Source: CAZKTO01 sp964555685 (GTDB taxonomy: Bacteria > Chloroflexota > Dehalococcoidia > SHYB01). Taken from it: a stretch of DNA of 20,673 nt. Shown here piece after piece: positions 6,009 to 14,707 of the stretch (within the stretch, counting starts at the first letter, position 1; the number at the start of each line of letters is the position of its first letter). Made by a program: the position numbers and the translations under genes. The stretch lies in the NCBI GenBank assembly GCA_964555685.1, contig CAZKTO010000058.1, positions 1 through 20,673 on the forward strand. The letters run 5' to 3'. Under the pieces are notes generated by a model. It was not told where the DNA came from and made no database searches. It worked only from the letters and a program-made list of their open reading frames with translations.

Positions 6009-7115
6009 TCAACTCTTCAACCTATACAGCCTGACCGCGTTCTCCGCCAGCAGCTTCCGCTTCTCCGCCTGCGGCAGCCCCCGCAACTGCACCCGGTTCA
6101 GCTCCTTCGAGTGGGGCCACGACGAGTCGCTGTGCGGATAGTCCGACGACCACATCTGATTGTCGACGCCGATGATCCCCCGCTGCGTGATCCCCAGCCG
6201 GTCCTCGATGAAGGTCGAGTAGACGTTCGACTTGACGTACTCGCTGGGCATTCGCCTGAGGCTCGCCTTGAGCCAGTGGCGGTGGCGCCGGTAGCTCTCG
6301 TCGGCGCGGACGACGAAGTGGGCCAGCCAGCCGATGCGCCCCTCGGCCGAGACGATGACGAGCTTGGGGAAGCGGTCGAAGACGCCGCCGAAGATGAGAT
6401 CGGCGATGGGCATGGTGTAGGAGAAGTCGCGCATGACCTGGTTGGCCATCCACGGCCCCTCGCGGGTGGAGCCCCAGGCGAAGGGGCGCTGGAGCCCCCG
6501 GTGGATGGCGATGGGGATGCCCAGGCGCTCGGCGGCGGCCCACAGCGGGTCGTAGAAGGGCTCGTAGTAGCGGCGCCAGGGGAAGATGGGGACCTGGGCC
6601 GTCCTGATCTTGTGCTCGCGGACGCGGCGCTCCAGCTTGGCCACCGCCACGGCGATATCGTCCTCCTCGGTGGGCAGCATGGGCGGGCCGATGAGCCGCG
6701 CCGGGTCGTACGAGCAGAACTCGGCCAGCCAGTCGTTCCACGCCCGCATGCAGGCCAGGCGCAGCTCCCTGTCCTTCATGTTGTAGATCCGGAAGCCCAC
6801 GCCCGGATAGAGCACGCTGGCGTCCACGCCGTCCTTCCGCATGTCGGCCAGGTGCACCTTGGGGTCCCAGCCGCCCTTGGCGACATCCTTGAAGCGCAGG
6901 CCGCGCTGCTTGTAGTTTTCATAGGCTCCGAAGACGGTGGCGCTATCGAGGCCGAAGGAGTGGACCTGCTCACCCTCGACCTGCCAGCCCTCGCCGCCCT
7001 CGGCCGCTGCGGCGATGCGCGGGGCCCGGTCTCGAAGCTTGGCTGGCACCCGGTCGGTGAAGGTGTCCGGAGGCTCCAGCACGTGGCAGTCGGCCGAGAT
7101 GACGCGATAGTCCAT
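6009..7115 (-). CDS. Amidohydrolase-2 family metal-dependent hydrolase/decarboxylase
   Basis: This 368-residue TIM-barrel protein belongs to the COG2159 amidohydrolase_2 family. The N-terminal metal motif appears as ISADCHVLEPPD (D9, H11, E14). H205 in IPIAIHRGLQRP and D325 in MWSSDYPHSDSSWP are the expected further metal or catalytic residues. The C-terminus, KRKLLAENAVRLYRL, is the standard family ending. Members hydrolyse or decarboxylate small aromatic or heterocyclic substrates in the cytoplasm, and the substrate here is unknown. The start at 7115 has GAGGAG 9 nt upstream and a strong promoter, so the in-frame extension to 7340, which reads through repeats, is rejected. It is a single-gene unit, 172 nt upstream of meaB and separated from it by a repeat. 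Confidence 0.85.
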   Translation of the reverse strand: MDYRVISADCHVLEPPDTFTDRVPAKLRDRAPRIAAAAEGGEGWQVEGEQVHSFGLDSATVFGAYENYKQRGLRFKDVAKGGWDPKVHLADMRKDGVDASVLYPGVGFRIYNMKDRELRLACMRAWNDWLAEFCSYDPARLIGPPMLPTEEDDIAVAVAKLERRVREHKIRTAQVPIFPWRRYYEPFYDPLWAAAERLGIPIAIHRGLQRPFAWGSTREGPWMANQVMRDFSYTMPIADLIFGGVFDRFPKLVIVSAEGRIGWLAHFVVRADESYRRHRHWLKASLRRMPSEYVKSNVYSTFIEDRLGITQRGIIGVDNQMWSSDYPHSDSSWPHSKELNRVQLRGLPQAEKRKLLAENAVRLYRLKS

Positions 7116-7124
7116 GAGACGCCG

Positions 7125-7130
7125 CTCCTC
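7125..7130 (-). promoter_or_regulatory. Ribosome binding site deciding the amidohydrolase start
   Basis: GAGGAG on the minus strand, 9 nt before the ATG at 7115. This fixes the start against the longer open frame. Confidence 0.7.
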
Positions 7131-7151
7131 GCGCAGTGGGGATACGCCGGG

Positions 7152-7181
7152 ATTATACGGGCCGCGCCGGACGTCCGGCAA
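7152..7181 (-). promoter_or_regulatory. Promoter of the amidohydrolase gene
   Basis: On the minus strand, TTGCCG (7176-7181), an 18-nt spacer and a perfect TATAAT (7152-7157). The predicted start of transcription is near 7145, giving a leader of about 30 nt that contains the GAGGAG site. Confidence 0.65.
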
Positions 7182-7197
7182 CGGCGCGGAGACGGCC

Positions 7198-7231
7198 CTA
7201 ACCCCCGGCCCCTTCCCAACATGGGAAGGGG
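7198..7231. repeat. Palindromic repeat, CCTAACCCCC type
   Basis: The leader CCTAACCCCCGGC is followed by arms CCCCTTCCC (7209-7217) and GGGAAGGGG (7223-7231) with an AACAT loop. This is the same layout as at 4411-4454 and 16401-16435. Confidence 0.7.
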
Positions 7232-7375
7232 AGAAGGCCCGACCCCAGCCCGAGGCGGGCGGGGCCAGGTGTGGAGGAGGATGTGCTACCATGTCCCCCG
7301 CCCCTTGTTCGACGTCGCTGGTTCCTACAGAGCCGAGCATTGAGATCTAAACCAGGGTGCCGGGGGGGCCTCGGA

Positions 7376-7480
7376 CCTAACCCCCTGGCCCCCCTTCGGA
7401 AGACTCAGGGCAGGCTCTTCCCTAAAGAGGAAGGGGGTATCGTCCCTCTCCCTTCAGGAGGGGGACAGGAGGGAGAGGTC
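7376..7480 (+). repeat. Composite repeat with a 23-nt insertion, partner of 4617-4697
   Basis: This is a plus-strand copy of the element at 4617-4697. After CCTAACCCCCTGGCCCCCCTTC it carries 23 extra nt (7398-7420, containing CTCAGGGCAGGCTCT), and then the match resumes at CCTAAAGAGGAAGGGGGTAT. The CTTC at the junction is duplicated on both sides of the extra sequence, as after insertion or template switching. Confidence 0.8.
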
Positions 7481-7563
7481 CAGAGCGCCAGGTCGTTTAG
7501 GAACTTATGCATCCATCTGTAGCTCCTAAACCCTAAATCCTTGACCCCTGTTCCGGAGCCCCC

Positions 7564-9801
<2,238 letters not shown>

Positions 9802-9847
9802 CGACCTCGGAGCAGAGCGCGCCGTCGGTTCGCCTCGCGCCGCCGCT

Positions 9848-11617
9848 CTATCGGTCGAGCCAGAGCCGCTCCAGCCGCAGGGCCGAAGAGACGTCGTACC
9901 GGCCGGGGAAGAACCCCTTCACCCACGGCCACAGCACCTTGCTGGTCACGATGTTCATGGCCGGCACGAACTCGAGATTGTTCAACACCTTTCGTTGTAG
10001 CTCTTCGATCGTGGCGGCCCGCTTCGCGCGGTCCAACTCCGCGTCCTGGTCCGCCGCCAGCTTGTCGATATCCGGGTAGGACCACTTGCCGAAGTTGGAG
10101 CCGCCCGCCGAGATGGTGTACTCCAGGAAGATGTCGGCGGGGTCGTCGATCGCCCGGCCGCCGCCGTTGAACGAGATGTCGAAGTCGCCCTGCCGCAAGG
10201 CCGCCGTCTGCTGGCCCCCTGTGGGGTTGACCACCAGGTCTACGTTCCAGCCCTGGCCCTTGAGCTGCGTGGCGAAGGCCTCGGTGAAGTCGCGGTAGAA
10301 GCCGATCCCCTGGACGCGCATCTTGATCTTGGTGGGGTCGATCCCCGCCGCTTGGAGCAGCCGCTTGGACTCGGCCAGATCCTGGTCCTTGGGCAGCCGG
10401 TAGCCCGGATAGGCGCGCATCTCGCTGGCGGGCAGCGCCCAGCTCCCTCCCAGCTCCTTTGCCAGGATGAAGGTGGGCGGGTAGAAGCCCTTGCCGCCTC
10501 GGCTCACCGCGTTGAGCTCGGAGAAGTTCAGCGCCAGGTGGACGGCCCTCCGGACGTTCGGGTTGTCCCAGGGCGCCTTGTTGTTGAAGAAGTAGTGGAT
10601 GGCGTCCTCGCTGAACTCCACCACCGTCACCTCGGGGTGCGCCTTCTTGATGAAGTCGCCCTGGGGCGTGGTGAAGTCGGAGCCGCAGCCGCAGTCCAGC
10701 CGGCCGGTGCGGAACGCCGCGAGCGTCGCCGTGCCATCGGTGATGAACTGGAAGTCGATACCGTCCAGGTAGGGCAGTGCGCGCCCCTCGGCGTCCTTGT
10801 GGTGATAGCCCTCGTAGCGCGTCAGCCTGGCCGAGATGTTGGCCTTATAGTCCGTCATCCGGAAGGGCCCGGTGGCGACGGGGTTGCCTCTCCAGTTGTC
10901 CGTCACGTTCCCGATGTGCGATGGGTACATCAGGAAGAACGGCGCGGCCACCCCCGCCAGGAAGTAGGCGCTGGGCCTGGTCAGCGTGACCCGGAACGTC
11001 TGGTCGTCCACTGCCGTCATGGTATCGACGACCTTGAGCGGCTGTGCGTTGGAGACGATCAGCGCGCTTGGCGGGTTCTTGGCCCGGTCGAAGTTGAAGA
11101 GCACGTCCTTGGCGGTGAGGGGCCTTCCGTCGTGCCACTTGACGCCGGGGCGGAGGGAGAAGGTATACGTCTTGCCATCGGCGCTGAGGGTCCAGCGCTC
11201 GGCGAGGTCGGCGATGACCTTGGCCGGCTCGGCGGGGTCCTGCCGGACCAGATTGCTGAGGATGTTCTGGAGCCACAGGACGCCGAACTTGCTGCGGATA
11301 TCGTAGGTGTCCATGGGCTCGAAGGGGAGCAGCTCGCGCATCCTCAGGATGCCGCCCGTCCTGATGCGCTCGCCCGCCGCCGTCGGCGTAGGGGTGACGG
11401 CGCCAAGGAATGGCGTCGGCGTGGGGGCGGCCGTGGGGACAGGCGTCGCCGCCGGGCGCGCCGTGGGGGCGGCTGTGGGCGGCGTCGTGGCGGCGGGAGC
11501 CTGCGTGGGCGCGGGGGCGGCCGTGGGCTCCTCCTCGCCTCCACCGCATGCGGCGGCGGTCAACGCCACCGCCACGACGATCGACAGGAGCCCAACGATC
11601 TTCCTTACAGCGCGCAT
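9848..11617 (-). CDS. ABC transporter solute-binding lipoprotein, family 5 (peptide/dipeptide type)
   Basis: This is a 589-residue extracytoplasmic solute-binding protein. It has a basic N-terminus (MRAVRKIVG), a hydrophobic segment and a lipobox-like LTAAAC with the lipid-modified Cys at residue 24. A Thr/Pro/Ala-rich linker (about residues 28-82) precedes the SBP_bac_5 domain. The family signature region reads LAERWTLSADGKTYTFSLRPGVKWHDGRPLTAKDVLFNFDR. Such proteins capture oligopeptides, nickel or glycosides for an importer, and the ligand cannot be inferred. GGGAGGAGG precedes two adjacent ATGs (11620 and 11617); the second has the better spacing (7 nt). No permease or ATPase genes adjoin it, so it is an orphan here. 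The long acid- and proline-rich linker is common in Gram-positive-like and Chloroflexota lipoproteins. Confidence 0.88.
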   Translation of the reverse strand: MRAVRKIVGLLSIVVAVALTAAACGGGEEEPTAAPAPTQAPAATTPPTAAPTARPAATPVPTAAPTPTPFLGAVTPTPTAAGERIRTGGILRMRELLPFEPMDTYDIRSKFGVLWLQNILSNLVRQDPAEPAKVIADLAERWTLSADGKTYTFSLRPGVKWHDGRPLTAKDVLFNFDRAKNPPSALIVSNAQPLKVVDTMTAVDDQTFRVTLTRPSAYFLAGVAAPFFLMYPSHIGNVTDNWRGNPVATGPFRMTDYKANISARLTRYEGYHHKDAEGRALPYLDGIDFQFITDGTATLAAFRTGRLDCGCGSDFTTPQGDFIKKAHPEVTVVEFSEDAIHYFFNNKAPWDNPNVRRAVHLALNFSELNAVSRGGKGFYPPTFILAKELGGSWALPASEMRAYPGYRLPKDQDLAESKRLLQAAGIDPTKIKMRVQGIGFYRDFTEAFATQLKGQGWNVDLVVNPTGGQQTAALRQGDFDISFNGGGRAIDDPADIFLEYTISAGGSNFGKWSYPDIDKLAADQDAELDRAKRAATIEELQRKVLNNLEFVPAMNIVTSKVLWPWVKGFFPGRYDVSSALRLERLWLDR

Positions 11618-11624
11618 CATCCGG

Positions 11625-11633
11625 CCTCCTCCC
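11625..11633 (-). promoter_or_regulatory. Strong ribosome binding site of the solute-binding protein
   Basis: GGGAGGAGG on the minus strand, 4 nt before the ATG at 11620 and 7 nt before the ATG at 11617. It rules out the longer frame starting at 11680. Confidence 0.75.
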
Positions 11634-11747
11634 TGTGATACAACGAGGGCGCCCGACGCCTTGGTGGCGTCTCTGCCCATGGGTCAATCGGCATGTGGCG
11701 TTCGCATCCCGCCGGCTTCCACCACGGCATCCGGCGAAGGTGACGGT

Positions 11748-11776
11748 ATCGTAGCCACGTCCCGCCACAAAATCAA
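11748..11776 (-). promoter_or_regulatory. Possible promoter of the solute-binding protein gene
   Basis: Minus-strand TTGATT (11771-11776), a 17-nt spacer and TACGAT (11748-11753), each 4 of 6 matches. It would give a long leader of about 125 nt. It is a weak candidate. Confidence 0.3.
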
Positions 11777-11800
11777 TCCCCCCGCCCGGCCAGGCCGTCC

Positions 11801-11830
11801 TTGTCCTTGCGGCCCCCAGGACCCTATAAT
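11801..11830 (+). promoter_or_regulatory. Promoter of the rplI-dnaB replication block
   Basis: TTGTCC (11801-11806), an 18-nt spacer and a perfect TATAAT (11825-11830). The predicted start near 11837 leaves a leader of about 38 nt with GGAG (11866-11869) before the ATG of rplI. The design is the same as at the amidohydrolase promoter. Confidence 0.65.
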
Positions 11831-11874
11831 AGAGCGCGCTATCGCACCCGGCCGGCCCGTAGATCGGAGCCACC

Positions 11875-12435
11875 ATGAAGGTACTGTTCATCGAGGACGT
11901 CTCCGGCACGGCCTACGCCGGCGACATCAAGGAAGTCAAGGGCGGATTCGCCCGCAACTACCTTTTCCCCCAGAAGCTGGCCGTCCTCGCCACGCCCGAC
12001 CAGATGAACCGTGTGAAGCGGCTCCAGNNNNNNNNNNAGCGCCGCGACGCCACCGAGACCGAGATGAAGCAGGTGGTCGGCGTGCTGGCCGGCGCCACCA
12101 TCGCGATCCAGGCGCGCGCGGGCCGCAACGACCGCCTCTACGGCGCCATCACCAACCTCATGGTCGCCGCCGAGATCAGCAAGCTCGCCGGCCGCGACGT
12201 CGAGCGCCGCAGGGTCATCATGGACCCTATCCGCCAACTCGGGACCTACCAGATCCCCGTCAAGCTGCATCCGGGGATCGAGGTCAAGGTCACCCTCGTC
12301 GTCGCCTCTCCGGGCGAGCAGGCCGAGGCCGAAGCCGAGCCCACCGCCCAAGAGGTCGTCGCCGAGCTCCAGGCCGCCGGGAAGAAGGCCGCGGCGCCGG
12401 CCTCCGGCGAGGCCGAATCCAAGTCCGACGCCTAG
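11875..12435 (+). CDS. rplI: 50S ribosomal protein L9 (with a 10-N assembly gap)
   Basis: This encodes L9, a 50S-subunit protein that binds 23S rRNA domain V and extends from the ribosome surface. The 186-codon frame begins MKVLFIEDVSGTAYAGDIKE and VKGGFARNYLFPQKLAVLAT, the conserved N-terminal rRNA-binding domain. The long connecting helix follows, then the C-terminal domain (ARAGRNDRLYGAITN ... LHPGIEVKVTLVV). Ten unknown bases (12028-12037) remove codons 52-55 in the connecting helix. The frame is kept across the gap, and the spacing fits the family roughly, so the gap size may be right. L9 is normally about 150 residues. The extra 35-40 residues at the C-terminus are Ala/Glu-rich and probably disordered. 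It is the first gene of the block, 46 nt before dnaB. Confidence 0.95.
   Translation: MKVLFIEDVSGTAYAGDIKEVKGGFARNYLFPQKLAVLATPDQMNRVKRLQXXXXRRDATETEMKQVVGVLAGATIAIQARAGRNDRLYGAITNLMVAAEISKLAGRDVERRRVIMDPIRQLGTYQIPVKLHPGIEVKVTLVVASPGEQAEAEAEPTAQEVVAELQAAGKKAAAPASGEAESKSDA
12028..12037. other. Assembly gap (10 N)
   Basis: Ten consecutive undetermined bases inside rplI. The reading frame is open on both sides in the same phase. Sequence on the two sides was joined by the assembler, so the true length is not guaranteed. Confidence 0.98.
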
Positions 12436-12481
12436 CCGCCCGAGGGCCTCACCGGTCCTCGCTTTTCTCGGGAGACCCGCC

Positions 12482-13858
12482 GTGAATGCGGACAGATTGC
12501 CGCCTCAAGACCTGGAGGCGGAAGAGGCGGTCATCGGCTCCCTCCTCATCGATGGCAAGGCCCTCCACAAGGTCTCGTCCATCCTCGGGCCCGACGACTT
12601 TGCCCTCGAGCGCCACCGCGCCTGCTACAAGGCCTGCGTCTCCCTCGATCTGCGCGACGAGAAGGTAAACCAGGTCACCCTGGCCCACGAGCTGGAGCGC
12701 CAGGGCGTCCTGGATGCCATGGGCGGCCCCACCTACCTCTCCGGCCTCGTCGTCAAGGTCCCCACCGCCGCCCACGCCGAGCACTACGCCCGCATCGTCA
12801 AGCGCACCGCCATGATGCGCCGTCTCATCGACGCCGGCGAGCAGATCAAGCGTATCGGCCACGAGGGCGGGCCCGATGTGGACGCCGCGCTCACCTCCGC
12901 TGAAGACCTCCTCTTCCGTATCCACGCCGGCGAGATATCCCGCGACTTCATCCCCCTCAACGTCATCCTGAACCAGTACCTGGCCGAGAAGCGCATGAGC
13001 GCCACCCTGCGGCCGGACGCGCCGGAGATCGTCCCCACCGGCTTCATCGACCTCGATCACATCCTGGGGGGCCTCCAGCGCTCGGACCTGGTGATCCTGG
13101 CATCGCGGCCCAGCCTTGGCAAGAGCAGTCTGGCCCTCAACGTGGCCTACAACGCCTCCAAAAAGGCCACCGCCCACGTCGCCATCTTCAGCCTTGAAAT
13201 GGGCAAGGAGCAGCTGGCGGACCGCCTCCTCTCCAGCGTCTCCCGCATCGACACCTACAAGCTCCGCCAGTTCCGCCAGGGCCAGCAGTCCGAGTCCGAG
13301 GAGGCGGCCCTCCTGCCCGCCATCGGCGATCTCTCCGAGCTGCCCATGTGGGTCGACGACACGCCGCTCCTGGGCGTCGTGGAGATGCGCAGCAAGGCCC
13401 GGCGGCTCCACATGGAGCAGGGCCTCGACCTCGTCATCGTCGACTACCTCCAGCTCATGCACGGCGATAGCCACGCCGGCTCCAACAACCGCGTCCAGGA
13501 GGTCAGCGAGATCTCCCGCTCCCTCAAGGGCCTGGCCCGCGACCTGGACGTGCCGGTGCTCGCCCTTTCTCAACTCAGCCGCGCGGTGGAGTCCCGCCAA
13601 CCCCACCGGCCGATGCTCTCCGACCTGCGCGAGAGCGGCAGCATCGAGCAGGACGCCGATGTCGTCATCTTCATCCACCGGGAGGACGTGCTCCACCGCC
13701 AGGAGGACTGGGAGAAGCTGCACCCGGACCGTCCCTATCCCAAGGGCATCGCCGAGCTCATCATCGCCAAGCACCGTCACGGGCCTCAGGGCACCGTGCA
13801 GCTCTACTTCGAAGAGCGGACCACCACCTTCAAGAACGCCTTCGTGGGCTCGAATTAG
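12482..13858 (+). CDS. dnaB: Replicative DNA helicase DnaB
   Basis: This is a 458-residue hexameric 5'-3' replicative helicase that unwinds the fork and recruits primase. The N-terminal primase-binding domain begins LPPQDLEAEEAVIGSLLIDG (6-25). The linker helix precedes IVPTGFIDLDHILGGLQ (183-199), which leads into the RecA-like core. Walker A is SRPSLGKSS (208-216, K214), Walker B is VIVDYLQLM (318-326), and the DNA-binding/sensor segments are ALSQLSRAVESR (361-372) and LSDLRESGSIEQDADVV (379-395). The end, EERTTTFKNAF, is typical. No intein is present. The GTG start at 12482 has GGGAGA about 8 nt upstream. It follows rplI as in many bacteria and precedes two putative helicase-loader genes. 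Confidence 0.96.
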   Translation: MNADRLPPQDLEAEEAVIGSLLIDGKALHKVSSILGPDDFALERHRACYKACVSLDLRDEKVNQVTLAHELERQGVLDAMGGPTYLSGLVVKVPTAAHAEHYARIVKRTAMMRRLIDAGEQIKRIGHEGGPDVDAALTSAEDLLFRIHAGEISRDFIPLNVILNQYLAEKRMSATLRPDAPEIVPTGFIDLDHILGGLQRSDLVILASRPSLGKSSLALNVAYNASKKATAHVAIFSLEMGKEQLADRLLSSVSRIDTYKLRQFRQGQQSESEEAALLPAIGDLSELPMWVDDTPLLGVVEMRSKARRLHMEQGLDLVIVDYLQLMHGDSHAGSNNRVQEVSEISRSLKGLARDLDVPVLALSQLSRAVESRQPHRPMLSDLRESGSIEQDADVVIFIHREDVLHRQEDWEKLHPDRPYPKGIAELIIAKHRHGPQGTVQLYFEERTTTFKNAFVGSN

Positions 13859-13860
13859 CC

Positions 13861-13969
13861 ATGCCCGCCTTCGCCCCGAAGGCCTTGTCCGCGAAGGCTA
13901 TCGTCTTCCGGGACCAGCAGTGCAAGTCATAAACCGTTCGTCCTTAGCCTGTCGAAGGGTGATCTCGAA
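13861..13969. repeat. dnaB-dnaD spacer with hairpin and repeat fragment
   Basis: After dnaB comes a hairpin GCCTTCG-CCC-CGAAGGC (13867-13883). A fragment then reads CGTTCGTCCTTAGCCTGTCG and AAGGGTGA (13937-13964). This second part resembles the dispersed 'TTCGTCCTGAGCCTGTCGAAGGG' type of bacterial repeat. A 23-codon ORF from 13861 begins MPAFAPK and stops at 13932; it may be chance. No T-tract follows the hairpin. Confidence 0.5.
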
Positions 13970-14707
13970 ATGACCATGCAAAGGCCGGGCGCCTTCGCCG
14001 GATTCCGCTCGGTGTCGCGGCAGACGCCCATCCCCAACGTCTTCTTCACCCAGGTCCTGCCTTTCGTGGACGACCTGGTGGAGCTGAAGGTGACCCTCTT
14101 CCTCTTCAACCGCCTCTCGTTGAAGAAAGGCTACCCACGGTTCGTGACGCTCCGCGAGATGCGCGGCGACCTCGACCTTATGTCCAGCATGGCCCTGGAG
14201 GGCCGCGATCCCGCCGAGGAGCTTTCGCGGGGACTGCAAGCGGTCCTGGCCCGCGGCGCATTCCTGTCGCTCGCCCTGGAGCGGCCCGAGGGGACGGACC
14301 ACCTGTATTTCCAGAACACCGAGGAGAGCCAGCGGGCCATCGCGCGTGTCCAGCGCGGCGAGGTAGACTTGGGCGCGCTGCCAAAGACCGACGCCCTGCC
14401 CGAGCCGCCGGAGCACCGCGACGTCTTCGCCCTCTACGAGGAGAACATCGGCCCCCTCTCGCCCCTCATCACGGAGGAGCTGCGGGAGGCCGAACAGAGC
14501 TATCCCTACGCGTGGATCGTCGAGGCCTTCCGGGAGGCGGTGCGCATGAACCGCCGGCGGTGGCGCTACATCCAGCGCATCCTGGAGCGCTGGCAGGCCG
14601 AAGGACGGGCGCATGGAGACCATTGGCGAAGTCCTGAAACGATACGCGGGCGAGGCGGCGCCGGGCCGGGCGGCTACATCGTCGGCGGACCCGGACCCAG
14701 ACGGTAA
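13970..14707 (+). CDS. DnaD-domain primosome protein
   Basis: This 245-residue protein has the replication-initiation DnaD/DnaB2 domain. The N-terminal part (about 15-110), TPIPNVFFTQVLPFVDDLVE and following, resembles the winged-helix module of DnaD-like proteins. The C-terminal domain (about 150-211) contains ALYEENIGPLSPLITEEL and ends in YIQRILERW (200-208), an exact match to the YxxxIxxxW motif of DnaD domains that takes part in ssDNA binding. In Bacillus, DnaD links DnaA or PriA to the loading of the replicative helicase. Its place between dnaB and a DnaC/DnaI-like gene supports that job here. Two in-frame ATGs (13970, 13976) are possible starts. The last 31 residues are G/R/P-rich and are encoded in the overlap with the next gene. 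Confidence 0.9.
   Translation: MTMQRPGAFAGFRSVSRQTPIPNVFFTQVLPFVDDLVELKVTLFLFNRLSLKKGYPRFVTLREMRGDLDLMSSMALEGRDPAEELSRGLQAVLARGAFLSLALERPEGTDHLYFQNTEESQRAIARVQRGEVDLGALPKTDALPEPPEHRDVFALYEENIGPLSPLITEELREAEQSYPYAWIVEAFREAVRMNRRRWRYIQRILERWQAEGRAHGDHWRSPETIRGRGGAGPGGYIVGGPGPRR

Larger units (their letters stand above)
7182..7563. other. Repeat-rich divergent spacer between the amidohydrolase and purL
   Basis: There is no supported gene here. The region holds a CCCCTTCCC/GGGAAGGGG hairpin element (7198-7231), a region of unique sequence (about 7265-7375), and the interrupted composite repeat (7376-7480). About 80 nt of AT-richer sequence then leads into purL. The unique part contains a 19-codon ORF (7291-7350) after GGAGGAGG, without other support. 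I see no clear -35/-10 pair for purL; TTGACC at 7541-7546 is too close to the start codon to serve it. Confidence 0.6.

Noticed and set aside
7116..7340. 75-residue N-terminal extension of the amidohydrolase
   Set aside because: The extension reads through a palindromic repeat and the promoter. The GAGGAG site and TATAAT box place the start at 7115.
7291..7350. 19-codon ORF after GGAGGAGG upstream of purL
   Set aside because: The ribosome-binding-like sequence is good, but length, lack of homology and the repeat surroundings give no real support.
7541..7546. TTGACC as -35 box of purL
   Set aside because: The matching -10 position would fall at or after the ATG (7564), and no TATAAT-like hexamer is there.
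12449..13780. 443-codon minus-strand frame opposite dnaB
   Set aside because: It is antisense to an unmistakable dnaB and has no family resemblance.
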